A stretch of 64,000 bases of DNA from Vibrio astriarenae (GCF_010587385.1 NZ_CP047475.1:806001-870000); one strand, 5' to 3'. Positions 49,394-59,785 are shown, numbered from the stretch's first letter. Notes: generated by a model from the letters alone, not told the origin. Numbers and translations: made by a program.

Positions 49394-49888
49394 ATGAAGC
49401 GGTGGTACGTACTTTATTGTAAAAGAGGCGAACAGGAGAGAGCGACTTTGCACCTGACTAATCAAAAGGTCGAATGCTACTATCCTAAAGTTAAAGTTGA
49501 AAAGATCATTCGTGGTAAACGGCAAGTGAAGGAAGAGCCGCTGTTTCCCTCATATATGTTCGTACGTTTTGATTTTGAGTTGGGCCCAACCTTTACCACA
49601 GTGCGCTCAACGCGCGGTGTCGTCGACTTTATCCGTCAGGGCGCTTATCCACAAGAGGTACAAGGTGACCTCATATTTGGCTTGAAAGAGTTAGAGTCAC
49701 TGGATGATAAGCCAGAAGAGATTGAGCTACCAGAAGCTGGACAAAAAGTGGTGGTAAAGTCCGGTCAATTTGCTGGTATTGAAGCGATATATCAAGAGCC
49801 GGATGGTGAGCTGCGCTCCATCATGCTAGTGAAGATGCTCAACAAGATGGTGGAAGTTAAAGTCGATAATAGTGACTTAGATTTATAG
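49394..49888 (+). CDS. rfaH: Transcription antiterminator RfaH
   Basis: NusG paralogue of 164 residues: an NGN domain starting WYVLYCKRGEQERA and a C-terminal KOW-containing domain (from about 105, GQKVVVKSGQFAGIEAIYQEPDG). It loads at ops elements to boost transcription of long LPS, capsule or polysaccharide operons. No ops element was recognised in this window; targets lie elsewhere. Confidence 0.95.
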   Translation: MKRWYVLYCKRGEQERATLHLTNQKVECYYPKVKVEKIIRGKRQVKEEPLFPSYMFVRFDFELGPTFTTVRSTRGVVDFIRQGAYPQEVQGDLIFGLKELESLDDKPEEIELPEAGQKVVVKSGQFAGIEAIYQEPDGELRSIMLVKMLNKMVEVKVDNSDLDL

Positions 49889-49918
49889 GCTATCGTCTAC
49901 AGAGTCGAGGCGGATAAT

Positions 49919-49953
49919 AAAAACCCTAAAACTCATCGTTTTAGGGTTTTTTT
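49919..49953. terminator. Bidirectional terminator between rfaH and asnB
   Basis: AAAAACCCTAAAAC (49919-49932) pairs with GTTTTAGGGTTTTT (49938-49951) between convergent genes; A- and T-runs flank both sides. Confidence 0.93.
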
Positions 49954-49967
49954 GTATCTAAAGAGGG

Positions 49968-51641
49968 TTATGCATTTTCGTAAGCGTCGTTGTGGACGGT
50001 TTGCACTGCCCGCCCCGATGGGTCTACGCAGTTCTGGAAGGACTCATCCCACTCAATCGCTTTTGCTGATGAGCAAGCGACAGAAGGTCCACCCGGGACA
50101 CACTCAGCTGCAGAAGGCAGTGGGAATAGTTCCTCAAAGATTTCACGGTAGACATAACCTTCTTTGGTCGTTGGTGTGTTATACGGGAAGCGGAAGGCCG
50201 CTGTTTCCATCTGTTGGTCAGTGACTTTTTCTTCAGCAACGGCTTTTAGCGTATCAATCCAGCTGTAGCCAACGCCATCAGAGAACTGCTCTTTTTGACG
50301 CCAAGCAATAGAGTCTGGCAGGTAGTGCTCGAAACACTCGCGAAGAATGTGTTTCTCCATTTTCCCGTTGCCACACATCTTGTCTTCAGGATTTAGACGC
50401 ATTGCTACGTCTATGAACTCTTTGTCCAAGAATGGAACACGTCCTTCAACGCCCCAAGCGGCCAAAGATTTGTTTGCACGCGCACAGTCGAACATGTTTA
50501 GCGCCAGCAGTTTGCGTACTGTTTCTTCATGGAACTCTTTGGCATTTGGCGCTTTGTGGAAGTAGAGGTAGCCGCCAAAGATCTCATCTGCACCTTCACC
50601 AGAGAGTACCATTTTGATGCCCATCGCTTTGATTTTACGTCCCATCAGGAACATGGGCGTGGAAGCTCGAATCGTGGTGACGTCGTAAGTCTCAATGTGA
50701 TAGATAACATCGCGAATCGCATCCAGACCTTCTTGGATGGTATAGGTCATTTCGTGGTGAACGGTACCAATCTTGTCAGCGACTTCGCGAGCAGCTTTAA
50801 GATCTGGCGCACCTTCCAGACCAACAGCAAAAGAGTGCAGCTGTGGCCACCATGCTTCAGATTGACTGTCATCCTCTATACGCATTGCCGCAAAGCGCTT
50901 CGCGACAGCTGAGGTAATTGAAGAGTCTAGGCCACCAGAGAGCAACACACCATAAGGCACGTCAGTCATTAGTTGGCGTTTAACGGCTGCTTCCAAAGCC
51001 TCAGTTAACTCTTCTTTGCTGGTGGTGTTACCTTGAACTGCTGCGTACTCATTCCAATCACGAATGTAGTAACGTTGTGGTTCAGCATCCGCTGAGCCGT
51101 AGTGACAACCAGGAGGGAACTCGCTGATGGTTTTACACACAGGCGTCAGGGCTTTCATTTCAGACGCTACGTAGTAGTTGCCATGCTCATCATAGCCTTG
51201 ATACAGAGGAATGATGCCAATGTGGTCACGGCCCACTAAGTATTGATCTTTTTCTTCATCATAAAGCACGAAAGCGAAGATACCATTCAGCTCTTCAAGG
51301 AGATCTGCACCAAACTCTTGGTAAAGCGCGAGAATAACTTCACAGTCTGATTCAGTTTGAAAATCGTATTTGCCTTCGTATTTAGCACGAATCTCTTTGT
51401 GGTTGTAGATCTCACCGTTCACCGCTAAGACGAGCTTACCATCTGGGCTGTAAAGAGGTTGTGCGCCGCTGTTTAGGTCAACAATCGCTAGGCGCTCGTG
51501 CGCTAAAATAGCGCGCTCTGAAGAGTAAATACCTGACCAATCAGGACCACGGTGGCGAAGCTTTTTCGACATCTCAAGCGCGATCGGTCTTAACGCCGCA
51601 GCATCACTTTTTATGTCTAAAATGCCAAATACTGAACACAT
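49968..51641 (-). CDS. asnB: Asparagine synthase B (glutamine-hydrolysing)
   Basis: 557 residues. The N-terminal glutaminase has nucleophile Cys2 (MCSVFGI) and the RHRGPDWSG motif; the synthetase domain has the ATP pyrophosphatase loop LLSGGLDSS (near residue 235) and MVLSGEGADEIFGGY. Ammonia from glutamine is passed to an aspartyl-AMP. It is convergent with rfaH. Confidence 0.98.
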   Translation of the reverse strand: MCSVFGILDIKSDAAALRPIALEMSKKLRHRGPDWSGIYSSERAILAHERLAIVDLNSGAQPLYSPDGKLVLAVNGEIYNHKEIRAKYEGKYDFQTESDCEVILALYQEFGADLLEELNGIFAFVLYDEEKDQYLVGRDHIGIIPLYQGYDEHGNYYVASEMKALTPVCKTISEFPPGCHYGSADAEPQRYYIRDWNEYAAVQGNTTSKEELTEALEAAVKRQLMTDVPYGVLLSGGLDSSITSAVAKRFAAMRIEDDSQSEAWWPQLHSFAVGLEGAPDLKAAREVADKIGTVHHEMTYTIQEGLDAIRDVIYHIETYDVTTIRASTPMFLMGRKIKAMGIKMVLSGEGADEIFGGYLYFHKAPNAKEFHEETVRKLLALNMFDCARANKSLAAWGVEGRVPFLDKEFIDVAMRLNPEDKMCGNGKMEKHILRECFEHYLPDSIAWRQKEQFSDGVGYSWIDTLKAVAEEKVTDQQMETAAFRFPYNTPTTKEGYVYREIFEELFPLPSAAECVPGGPSVACSSAKAIEWDESFQNCVDPSGRAVQTVHNDAYENA

Positions 51642-51813
51642 ACAACATCCTTATCTAAATATCTTAATAATCACTTATGTATTCAATTTGCCATTGTGAT
51701 TAAAAAATGCAACCGCTTTAGAGAATAAAAACAACACAGTCGGCTTGTGGTTGAATAATTTTTATAAAAATAACCAATATGATAAATGAAATTTAAAATG
51801 AGTATAAAAAGCA
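51642..51813 (-). promoter_or_regulatory. asnB upstream region
   Basis: AT-rich 170 bp between the antiporter terminator and asnB. The asnB promoter should be here, but no boxes or operators were clear enough to call. Confidence 0.3.
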
Positions 51814-51840
51814 AACAAAAAAGGGGCAAGAAGCCCCTTT
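51814..51840 (-). terminator. Terminator after the antiporter gene
   Basis: AAAGGGGC, loop AAGAA, GCCCCTTT (51820-51840); read on the minus strand it is followed by a T-run. Confidence 0.88.
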
Positions 51841-51882
51841 GAAGTGATTGATCTGATGGTTTGTCAGCTAACTGATTGATTT

Positions 51883-53469
51883 TTATTTAGTGTCAAATTT
51901 AGGGTTGAGCTGCTCGCAAACATGGCGTGCAAATCCGCTACCTGCTTCGTTGTAGATGTTAAATGCAGCATCAACACCCTCAGCAAGCAGACCGTCAATC
52001 TGATCTGGGTAAGCAGCAATGGCAGCAACTTGCCCTTGATAGTTGCGACGTTTCAATTGGAATAGTGCGGTTTGATTACCCTGGTGGTTTGGCATTGCGA
52101 GTAGGACAAGTTTGACGTTGGCAGTATCAAGGATACGCTCCCAAAAATCCGAATCAGTTGCATCACCAGCAATCACATTACGACCTTCTTGACGGTGAGC
52201 TCTTGCCGCATCTTCTCGAACTTCTACACCCATAATGCGGCTGCCGTAGCGCTGATATAGCTCATCATAGGCACCGGAGCCAATGCGGCCCATACCCAAA
52301 ATAATCACTTGTGCATTTCCAGGGTCAATCAGTTGATCGCGGTGGTTGAGCCTTTCAGCAGCGTGCTCTTTTAGCCACCGCCCCAAGCGCTGGTAAATCG
52401 AGTGCGCGTTATTGTTAAGTGGCGCCGCTACGATGAATGATAGAGACACGGCAAGAGCGATGGCGACTAACATGTCACCACTCATCCACCCAAGCTTGTA
52501 GGCGAGTCCGCCGACGATTAAGCCAAATTCACTGAAGTTAAATAGGGTGAGTGACGCGAAAAGGGACGTACGTACCCGAAATTTGAAGTGGTTAATAATA
52601 AGGAAATAAAACAAACCCTTGATCGGAAGTAGCAGCATGAACACGATGGCCAGGCCTAAACCTTGCCAAGTGGGTTCTGCAGAAAGCCCGATATTCAGGA
52701 AGAAACAGATCAGGAACAGCTCTTTTAGATTGAATAATGCCTTAGAGAGTTCCGAAGCTTTATGGTGTCCGGCCAATAGCATCCCTAGAATTAAAGCGCC
52801 TAAGTCGGGCTTCATGCCAACCGCTTCAAACAACCCTGCTCCACACACTAGTGCGAGGAAGATCCCCATTAGGACCAGCATTTCACCGTGCCCAACGACG
52901 TCGAGCAGTTTGAAGAAGAGCGGGCGAAGCAGAGGCAGAGCAAACAGAGCGATGGCATACCACTCGGGAATTTTTCCGGTTGAGACGGTCAGAAACAGAA
53001 CAGCAAAGATATCCTGCATGATCAGGATACCAATAGCGAGACTGCCATAGGTCGCATTCATTTCACCTTTCTCTTCTAACGCTTTAACCGCGAAAACAGT
53101 ACTAGAGAAAGAAAGTGCAAAACCCAGAAGTAGTAGATGTACTACGTCAAGTTGCGCCAAGCTGGGTAAGCCGAGTAGTTTGAGGAATCCTAATGCAACA
53201 GTAAAAAAGAGTGTTGAAAAAAGGTTGTGGGCTGTTGCTCCGGCCCAAATCTCTTTCGTAAGCAAAGAGCGGACATCGAGTTTAAGACCGATGGTAAATA
53301 ACAGGAGAGTGACACCCAAGTCTGCAAGGGTGTCGATGAGAGCGTTTGATTCATAACCGAAGCTATGCAATGTAAAGCCCGCAAGAAGGAAGCCTACCAA
53401 GGGCGGTAGGTGGCATTTTAGGGCGATAACCCCAGCTACAAATGCAGCACTTATTAAAATTATATCCAT
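51883..53469 (-). CDS. CPA2-type cation/proton antiporter with TrkA-N domain
   Basis: 528 residues: about a dozen hydrophobic segments of a CPA2 (Kef-like) transporter (residues 1-375), including PLVGFLLAGFTLHSFG and FALSFSSTVFAVKALEEKGE, then a cytosolic TrkA-N/RCK-type domain with the nucleotide-binding GMGRIG (near residue 400). Probably K+ or Na+ efflux in exchange for H+; ion and ligand unknown. I start at the ATG at 53469; ribosome-binding site weak. Between asnB and nagC. Confidence 0.9.
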   Translation of the reverse strand: MDIILISAAFVAGVIALKCHLPPLVGFLLAGFTLHSFGYESNALIDTLADLGVTLLLFTIGLKLDVRSLLTKEIWAGATAHNLFSTLFFTVALGFLKLLGLPSLAQLDVVHLLLLGFALSFSSTVFAVKALEEKGEMNATYGSLAIGILIMQDIFAVLFLTVSTGKIPEWYAIALFALPLLRPLFFKLLDVVGHGEMLVLMGIFLALVCGAGLFEAVGMKPDLGALILGMLLAGHHKASELSKALFNLKELFLICFFLNIGLSAEPTWQGLGLAIVFMLLLPIKGLFYFLIINHFKFRVRTSLFASLTLFNFSEFGLIVGGLAYKLGWMSGDMLVAIALAVSLSFIVAAPLNNNAHSIYQRLGRWLKEHAAERLNHRDQLIDPGNAQVIILGMGRIGSGAYDELYQRYGSRIMGVEVREDAARAHRQEGRNVIAGDATDSDFWERILDTANVKLVLLAMPNHQGNQTALFQLKRRNYQGQVAAIAAYPDQIDGLLAEGVDAAFNIYNEAGSGFARHVCEQLNPKFDTK

Positions 53470-53487
53470 GTGCAACTACTATATATA

Positions 53488-53515
53488 CAAAAAAGGGCTG
53501 TGAAATCACAGCCCT
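53488..53515 (-). terminator. nagC terminator
   Basis: AGGGCTGTGA, loop AA, TCACAGCCCT (53494-53515), followed on the minus strand by six T; 20 nt after the nagC stop. Confidence 0.93.
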
Positions 53516-53535
53516 AAATTCTAATAATATTTTGA

Positions 53536-54750
53536 TCAGTCTTCGAGCAGTTTCTGCAATAAAACGCCATTTAGCATCGCGCGTTTGATCATCGCGAATG
53601 CACCCATCGTAGGGCGATCACCCAGCTTTGCAGCCACAATAGGTAGGTCTTGATGGAAAGTCGTTAGAGATTGATTCTCGACATTGCGCATAATCGCAGG
53701 GAAAACAATATCTTCACTCTTAGTGATGTCGCCGGCAATCAAGATTTTTTGTGGGTTAAATAGGTTAATAGTAATAGCGATAGCTTTACCAAGCTGATTA
53801 CCTACGCGCACCAAGCTCTGTTTTGCAAGTTCATCACCGAGGTTGGCGTGTTTACAAACATCATCAACAGTAATCGAGTCGAGCGTTGTCAGACTGGACT
53901 CATAGCCTTGTGCAATGAGTTTACGCACGCGCTCGACGATCGCTGGGTTTGCGGCAACGGTTTCTAGACAGCCAAAGTTACCACAATGGCACTGTTCACC
54001 GAGTGGATCGATCTGAATATGGCCAATTTCACCCACGTTGCGGTTGAAGCCAAGAAAAACTTGACCGTTGACGATGATACCAGCACCAGTACCACGATGG
54101 ACACTGACCAAAATCGAGTCTTGGCAGTCTTGACTAGCACCAAAATAGTGTTCGGCCAGAGCCATGCCACGTACGTCATTACCTACAAAACATTGCACCG
54201 AAAAAGCTTCGCGAATGATGGTCGCTAGCTCCAGCTGCTCGATGTCCATGTTTGGCATATACTCGACGACACCCGTTTCAGGGTTGACTAAGCCAGGTAG
54301 CGTGATACCGATGGCGATAAGTTGGTCGATAAGCTTGTCGTTTTCCGCGATAAAGTGGCGGATAAAATTCACTACACCTTCAGTAAGTTCATCTTGCTCG
54401 GTGTAATAGAAATCGTGTTGCGTATCGGCAAGAAGTTGTCCACCCAGGTCATACAGGCTTAAGTGAACGTAGTCTCGACCAATTCTCACAGCAACAGAGT
54501 GGAAAGGAGTGACTTCCGTTTGCAGTGAAATCGCGCGTCGACCACCTGTTGAAGCTTGTTGAGCGACCTCTTTAATAAGGCCACGCTCGATGAGTTGGCG
54601 GGTGATTTTAGTAACACTGGCAGGAGCAAGTTGACTAACGTCAGCCACTTGAATCCGAGAAATCGGTCCTTTTTGATCGATTAAACGGTAAACCGCTGCG
54701 CCGTTTAGTTGTTTTACTAGGTCTACGTTACCAATTTGTCCGCCGTTCAT
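53536..54750 (-). CDS. nagC: N-acetylglucosamine repressor NagC
   Basis: ROK-family regulator of 404 residues: an N-terminal winged helix-turn-helix (about 10-70, PISRIQVADVSQLAPASVTKITRQL), and a ROK sugar-kinase-like domain with the zinc-type motif CHCGNFGCLE. It senses GlcNAc-6-phosphate and represses nagE and nagA, its neighbours. It starts 2 nt after the nagA stop. Confidence 0.95.
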   Translation of the reverse strand: MNGGQIGNVDLVKQLNGAAVYRLIDQKGPISRIQVADVSQLAPASVTKITRQLIERGLIKEVAQQASTGGRRAISLQTEVTPFHSVAVRIGRDYVHLSLYDLGGQLLADTQHDFYYTEQDELTEGVVNFIRHFIAENDKLIDQLIAIGITLPGLVNPETGVVEYMPNMDIEQLELATIIREAFSVQCFVGNDVRGMALAEHYFGASQDCQDSILVSVHRGTGAGIIVNGQVFLGFNRNVGEIGHIQIDPLGEQCHCGNFGCLETVAANPAIVERVRKLIAQGYESSLTTLDSITVDDVCKHANLGDELAKQSLVRVGNQLGKAIAITINLFNPQKILIAGDITKSEDIVFPAIMRNVENQSLTTFHQDLPIVAAKLGDRPTMGAFAMIKRAMLNGVLLQKLLED

Positions 54751-54752
54751 GC

Positions 54753-55889
54753 TTATATTTGCTCGTATTTTCCGTTAACTACATTTGCTTGGATCTTGAA
54801 GTCACGGTCAAATACTGTCAAGTTCGCGATCATACCTTTTTTAATACGACCTAACTTGTTATCAACACCGATCGCGCGGGCAGGGTATAATGTTGCCATG
54901 CGCAATGCTTCATCCAAAGCAATACCTGCGTGCTCAACGGTATTTTGTACTGCCTCAATCATAGTGAGCGCCGAGCCGCCAAGCGTGCCGTTTTCATCAA
55001 CACACTTACCATCACGGTAATATACTTTCTTACCTACAAAAATAAAGTGATCCATCTCAGCGCCTGCTGGAGCTGTGGCGTCTGTCACTAATACAAGCTT
55101 TTCTCCCTTGATTTTGTGAGTAATTCTAATGTTGGCATAATCAACGTGGAAGCCATCAGCAATGATGCCGGCGTAAACATCAGGCGTATCATAGATAGCA
55201 CCCACCACACCAGGTTCTCGGCCTGCCATCGGCGTCATGGCATTAAATAAGTGGGTAGCGAAACTGATGCCAGCCTCAAAACTGCGGCGAGCTTCTGCGT
55301 AGGTGGCATTAGTGTGTCCGATGGAAACGACGATGCCGGCTTTAGTGAGTTTTTCGATATGCTCGAGCTTGTTGCGCTCTGGTGCGAGCGTCACTTTGGT
55401 CACGACGTCTGAATTTTCACAAATGTAGTCAATCATTGAGTCATCGGAAGGGCGAATATAGTCGACGCTGTGGATGCCTTTTTTGATGACATTTAGGTAA
55501 GGGCCTTCGAGATGTAGGCCAAGTGATTGATTTTGGTGCATAGCTTGGTAGTCACGTGCTGCAGCCACTGCTTGACGCATGTTTTCGTCAGAAGAGGTAA
55601 TCAGTGTCGGTAGGTAGCTGGTACATCCAGACTTCAAGTTCGCTTGATGCATAATCTCGAGCGTTTCCGCAGTGATTTCATCATTAAACATGACGCCCCC
55701 ACAACCATTAAGTTGTAGGTCAATAAAGCCTGGGCTTACATTGGCGCCCTCAAGGTTAACAGTGTCGATGCCATTAGGGAGTTCACTTGCTGGGCAGATT
55801 TGAACGATTTGGTCGTTGTCGATGACAATTGCGTGTTCTGCTAACACATCCGAGCCAGTGTAGACTTTACAGTTGGTAAGAGCGTACAT
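54753..55889 (-). CDS. nagA: N-acetylglucosamine-6-phosphate deacetylase NagA
   Basis: 378 residues of the amidohydrolase superfamily. The metal-binding and catalytic residues lie in [29 protein letters not shown] and VLVTDATAP. It converts GlcNAc-6-P, made by NagE, to glucosamine-6-P. AAGGATT precedes the ATG. First gene of nagA-nagC, divergent from nagE. nagB is not in this window. Confidence 0.97.
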   Translation of the reverse strand: MYALTNCKVYTGSDVLAEHAIVIDNDQIVQICPASELPNGIDTVNLEGANVSPGFIDLQLNGCGGVMFNDEITAETLEIMHQANLKSGCTSYLPTLITSSDENMRQAVAAARDYQAMHQNQSLGLHLEGPYLNVIKKGIHSVDYIRPSDDSMIDYICENSDVVTKVTLAPERNKLEHIEKLTKAGIVVSIGHTNATYAEARRSFEAGISFATHLFNAMTPMAGREPGVVGAIYDTPDVYAGIIADGFHVDYANIRITHKIKGEKLVLVTDATAPAGAEMDHFIFVGKKVYYRDGKCVDENGTLGGSALTMIEAVQNTVEHAGIALDEALRMATLYPARAIGVDNKLGRIKKGMIANLTVFDRDFKIQANVVNGKYEQI

Positions 55890-55993
55890 GATTTAATCCT
55901 TATTCTTATTTAATTATATTGTGATCTCTGGGATACAAGCGTCGCTGCCCTTTTCTAAGGGCTTATCAGACTTCTCTCTCGTCACAAATTATC

Positions 55994-56013
55994 TTATTTC
56001 AGCATGCGAATAA
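55994..56013. promoter_or_regulatory. NagC-like operator near nagA
   Basis: TTATT (55994-55998) and AATAA (56009-56013) flank a 10-nt centre containing GCATGC. This spacing resembles NagC boxes. It lies 105 bp upstream of nagA. Confidence 0.4.
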
Positions 56014-56164
56014 TAAAAGTGCTTATTGGATTCTATCGTATCCGGGTGAATCATCAATCTGATTCTCATGATAGATAGAGCTCTTCCTTTTATATTCAGT
56101 GGTTTAATGCGGAAAATTGTCATTTGTGAAATACAATATAAGCCGAAAAAACTCATTAATTCGT

Positions 56165-56186
56165 ATCATAAAATAAGTTTTATGAT
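56165..56186. promoter_or_regulatory. Perfect palindrome in the nagA-nagE gap
   Basis: ATCATAAAA (56165-56173) and TTTTATGAT (56178-56186) form a perfect 9-bp inverted repeat around TAAG. It is a candidate operator, NagC or other, about 170 bp upstream of nagE. Confidence 0.5.
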
Positions 56187-56221
56187 CTGGCTAGCAAAAA
56201 CCTTGTTTTTGGGTCGGAACT

Positions 56222-56237
56222 GGTGATTATGATCACA
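56222..56237. promoter_or_regulatory. CRP-like site upstream of nagE
   Basis: GGTGA-N6-TCACA, one mismatch from TGTGA-N6-TCACA, 118 bp before the nagE start. cAMP-CRP activation would suit a PTS sugar operon. Confidence 0.5.
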
Positions 56238-56260
56238 ATTGATGACCTTTTAATTTGCGG

Positions 56261-56275
56261 GGCAAAATTATTGCC
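56261..56275. promoter_or_regulatory. GGCAA-AATTA-TTGCC palindrome upstream of nagE
   Basis: A 15-bp inverted repeat 24 bp downstream of the CRP-like site and 80 bp before the nagE start, near where the promoter should be. A repressor site is plausible. Confidence 0.4.
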
Positions 56276-56354
56276 GTACACTAAACAGGACTAAATTGAG
56301 CGGCCAAAATAAGTCGGTCAAACAAATTAAAAATCCTATAGGGGGAACTATAAG

Positions 56355-57926
56355 GTGAACATTCTCGGATATGCGCAGAAGTTGGGTAAGGCTCTTATGC
56401 TACCTATCGCAACGCTCCCAGTAGCGGCACTTCTACTACGTTTAGGTCAAGGTGACCTTCTTGATATTGCATTTATGGCTGAAGCTGGTGGTGCTATTTT
56501 TGGCAACCTACCACTACTTTTCGGTCTGGGTATCGCGATTGGTCTTTCTAAAGACGGTTCGGGCGCCGCAGGTCTTGCTGGTGCCGTTGCTTACTTTGTA
56601 CTGACAGCGACCGCGACAACCATCAATGCAGAAGTGAACATGTCTTTCTTTGGTGGTATTTTCGCAGGTATCATCGCAGGCCACTCATACAACGCTTTCC
56701 ATGCAACACGTCTTCCTGAGTGGTTGGCATTCTTCTCTGGCAAGCGACTTGTTCCGATTATGGCTGGTCTTTTCTCTCTAGTAGCAGGTGCTGTTGCTGG
56801 TGTTGTATGGCCATCAATTCAATCAGGTCTTGATACGCTAGCTCACGCGGTTTCAACCTCTGGTGCTATCGGCCAATTTGTCTACGGTACGCTAAACCGT
56901 GCTCTTATCCCTGTAGGTCTTCACCACGTATTGAACTCTTACTTCTGGTTCGGCATGGGTACATGTCAAGAAGTGCTAGTGACGGGTGCTCAAGCGGCGG
57001 GCCAAGCTCTTCCGGCAATTCAACAACTTTGTGTAGATCCAGCACTAGCTAAATCACTAGTAGCAGGCCAAACTCATACATTCGAATTTGCTAACTCTGT
57101 TACTCCAGAGATCACGGCAACAGTGAAAGAAGTCACAGAAACAGTGAAATCTGGTGACCTACACCGTTACTTCGGTGGCGATAAAGGTGCTGGCGTATTC
57201 ATGAATGGTTTCTTCCCTGTGATGATGTTCGGTCTACCTGGTGCTGCCCTAGCAATGTACCTAGCAGCGCCAGCAGAAAAACGTAGTCAAGTAGGTGGTG
57301 CACTGTTTTCTGTAGGTTTCTGTTCATTCCTAACCGGTATCACAGAGCCACTAGAATTCATGTTCGTGTTCCTAGCTCCAGCACTATACGCGATGCACGC
57401 TGTGTTCACGGGTCTGTCTCTTGTTGTAGCTAACATGTTCGGTACACTGCACGGCTTTGGCTTCTCTGCAGGTCTGATTGACTTCGTACTAAACTGGGGT
57501 CTAGCGACGAAACCAGTGACGCTACTACTTATCGGTCTGGCATTTGGTGCGCTTTACTTCTTCACATTTAGCTTCGCAATCCGCGCTTTCAACCTGAAGT
57601 CTCCAGGTCGTGAAGATGATGACGAAGAAGCTGCAGTATCAGCTGCTGATGCGCCAAAAGGTGATGTTGCTCGCCAATACCTAAAAGCACTGGGCGGCCA
57701 CGAGAACTTAACGTCTATCGATGCTTGTATCACTCGACTACGCCTAACTCTTAAAGACCGCTCTATCGCTGACGAAGCTGTACTTAAGAAGCTGGGTGCG
57801 AAGGGTGTGGTGAAACTAGGTGAAAACAACCTACAAGTTATCCTTGGTCCACAAGCAGAGATCGTTGCTGGCGAAATGAAAGCAATCGGTGCGGGTGAAG
57901 ACCTATCTCAGGTAGCTCTGCCATAA
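56355..57926 (+). CDS. nagE: PTS N-acetylglucosamine transporter NagE (IICB only)
   Basis: 523 residues. The membrane IIC domain covers about 1-380 and carries the conserved LIPVGLHHVLNSYFWF, the phosphorylated cysteine of IIB lies in SIDACITRLRLTL (near residue 457), and the protein stops after IIB. E. coli NagE continues with a fused IIA domain, missing here, so EIIA-Glc (crr) must phosphorylate it. Start is GTG with GGGGGA upstream. Strong codon bias. Confidence 0.96.
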   Translation: MNILGYAQKLGKALMLPIATLPVAALLLRLGQGDLLDIAFMAEAGGAIFGNLPLLFGLGIAIGLSKDGSGAAGLAGAVAYFVLTATATTINAEVNMSFFGGIFAGIIAGHSYNAFHATRLPEWLAFFSGKRLVPIMAGLFSLVAGAVAGVVWPSIQSGLDTLAHAVSTSGAIGQFVYGTLNRALIPVGLHHVLNSYFWFGMGTCQEVLVTGAQAAGQALPAIQQLCVDPALAKSLVAGQTHTFEFANSVTPEITATVKEVTETVKSGDLHRYFGGDKGAGVFMNGFFPVMMFGLPGAALAMYLAAPAEKRSQVGGALFSVGFCSFLTGITEPLEFMFVFLAPALYAMHAVFTGLSLVVANMFGTLHGFGFSAGLIDFVLNWGLATKPVTLLLIGLAFGALYFFTFSFAIRAFNLKSPGREDDDEEAAVSAADAPKGDVARQYLKALGGHENLTSIDACITRLRLTLKDRSIADEAVLKKLGAKGVVKLGENNLQVILGPQAEIVAGEMKAIGAGEDLSQVALP

Positions 57927-57965
57927 TCGGTGCGCTTTTAAGCAAATAACTCGTAATTCAAATCT

Positions 57966-58002
57966 AAGCCTCTTGAAGCCTCTCCCTCAAGAGGCTTTTT
58001 TT
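57966..58002 (+). terminator. nagE terminator
   Basis: AAGCCTCTTGA (57966-57976) pairs with TCAAGAGGCTT (57987-57997), then a T-run. A second copy of AAGCCTCT in the loop can form an alternative, shorter stem. Confidence 0.9.
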
Positions 58003-58114
58003 CGTTTTAATTTATGTCGGTGTATTGTGAAATTCCTCAGAATCGTGGATCATTGGTGTATACGTCTACAATATGTAGGCTCGAGAATTAAATTGAAAGA
58101 TTGAGGTACTCTTG

Positions 58115-59785
58115 ATGAGTGAAACTGAAACTCGCCCGTCGAATTTCATTCGCCAAATCATTGATAAAGATCTGGCTGAAGGAACACACAACCATGTTCA
58201 CACGCGTTTCCCACCGGAGCCAAACGGCTACCTGCACATTGGTCACGCGAAATCGATCTGCTTGAATTTCGGAATTGCTCAGGATTACCAAGGCCAATGT
58301 AACTTACGCTTTGATGACACCAACCCAGAGAAAGAAGACGTTGAATACGTTGAGTCGATTAAAAACGACGTAAGCTGGCTTGGTTTTGATTGGTCTGGTG
58401 AGGTGTGCTACTCATCTAACTACTTCGATAAGCTATACGGATACGCTGTCGAGCTGATTGAAAAAGGCTTAGCATACGTCGACGAGCTGACTCCTGATGA
58501 GATCCGCGAATATCGTGGCACGCTAACCGCCCCTGGTAAGCCAAGCCCGTACCGTGACCGCAGCGTTGAAGAGAACCTCGCACTGTTTGAGAAAATGCGT
58601 GACGGTGGTTTTGAAGAGGGCAAGGCATGTCTGCGTGCTAAGATCGATATGGCATCTTCATTCATGGTGATGCGTGACCCTGTTCTTTATCGTGTGCGTT
58701 TTGCTCACCACCACCAAACGGGTGACAAGTGGTGCATCTACCCAATGTACGACTTCACTCACTGTATCTCTGATGCGTTAGAAGGCATTACACACTCACT
58801 GTGTACACTAGAGTTTCAAGACAACCGTCGTCTATACGACTGGGTGTTAGAGAACATTACCATTGACTGCCAACCACGCCAGTATGAGTTCAGCCGTCTG
58901 AATCTAGAGTACACGGTAATGTCTAAGCGTAAGCTGAACCAGCTTGTGACCGAAAATCTTGTACAAGGTTGGGATGATCCTCGTATGCCAACGATCTCTG
59001 GTCTACGCCGCCGCGGTTTCACTCCTGGCTCAATTCGTGAGTTCTGTAAGCGTATCGGTGTAACCAAGCAAGAGAACATGATTGAGTTTGGCTCGCTAGA
59101 GTCTTGTATTCGTGATGATCTAAATGAGAATGCACCGCGCGCAATGGCAGTGCTCGATCCAGTCAAGATTGTGATCGAGAACTACGAAGAGGGTAAGGTT
59201 GAGAACCTAACGGTAGCAAACCACCCTAACAAGCCTGAAATGGGTGAGCGTGAAGTGCCGTTTACTCGTGAAGTTTGGATTGAACGCGATGACTTCCGTG
59301 AAGAAGCGAACAAAAAGTACAAGCGTCTAGTGCTTGGTAAAGAAGTACGCTTACGTGGTGCTTATGTGATTAAGGCTGAGCGCATTGAGAAAGATGCTGA
59401 GGGTAATATCACGACTATCTTCTGCTCTTACGATGATGAAACGCTTGGTAAGAACCCAGCAGACGGCCGCAAAGTAAAAGGCGTGATCCACTGGGTATCG
59501 GCTGACAAAGCTCTGCCTGCTGAGATTCGTATGTATGATCGTCTATTCACTGTTGCTAACCCAGCCGCAGCGGATAATTTTGCTGAGACGATTAATCCAG
59601 AGTCATTGATTAAGGTACAAGGCTTCGTAGAGCCAAGCCTAGCGCAAGCAAAACCAGAAGCGGGCTTCCAGTTTGAGCGTACTGGCTATTTCTGTGTTGA
59701 CTCAAAAGATTCAACGGCAGAGGCGCTAGTTTTCAACCGTACTGTTGGTCTTCGTGATACTTGGGCCAAGATTGAAGCGAAGTAA
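58115..59785 (+). CDS. glnS: Glutaminyl-tRNA synthetase
   Basis: Class I synthetase of 556 residues. The HIGH motif is YLHIGHAKS near residue 44, the KMSKS equivalent is VMSKRKL near residue 270, and a beta-barrel anticodon-binding half follows. The ATG at 58115 has GAGGT upstream, one codon after an in-frame TTG. Downstream of nagE, as in E. coli. Confidence 0.98.
   Translation: MSETETRPSNFIRQIIDKDLAEGTHNHVHTRFPPEPNGYLHIGHAKSICLNFGIAQDYQGQCNLRFDDTNPEKEDVEYVESIKNDVSWLGFDWSGEVCYSSNYFDKLYGYAVELIEKGLAYVDELTPDEIREYRGTLTAPGKPSPYRDRSVEENLALFEKMRDGGFEEGKACLRAKIDMASSFMVMRDPVLYRVRFAHHHQTGDKWCIYPMYDFTHCISDALEGITHSLCTLEFQDNRRLYDWVLENITIDCQPRQYEFSRLNLEYTVMSKRKLNQLVTENLVQGWDDPRMPTISGLRRRGFTPGSIREFCKRIGVTKQENMIEFGSLESCIRDDLNENAPRAMAVLDPVKIVIENYEEGKVENLTVANHPNKPEMGEREVPFTREVWIERDDFREEANKKYKRLVLGKEVRLRGAYVIKAERIEKDAEGNITTIFCSYDDETLGKNPADGRKVKGVIHWVSADKALPAEIRMYDRLFTVANPAAADNFAETINPESLIKVQGFVEPSLAQAKPEAGFQFERTGYFCVDSKDSTAEALVFNRTVGLRDTWAKIEAK

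Noticed and set aside
49952..50224. 90-codon plus-strand frame downstream of rfaH
   Set aside because: Overlaps the rfaH/asnB terminator and the C-terminal part of asnB on the other strand.
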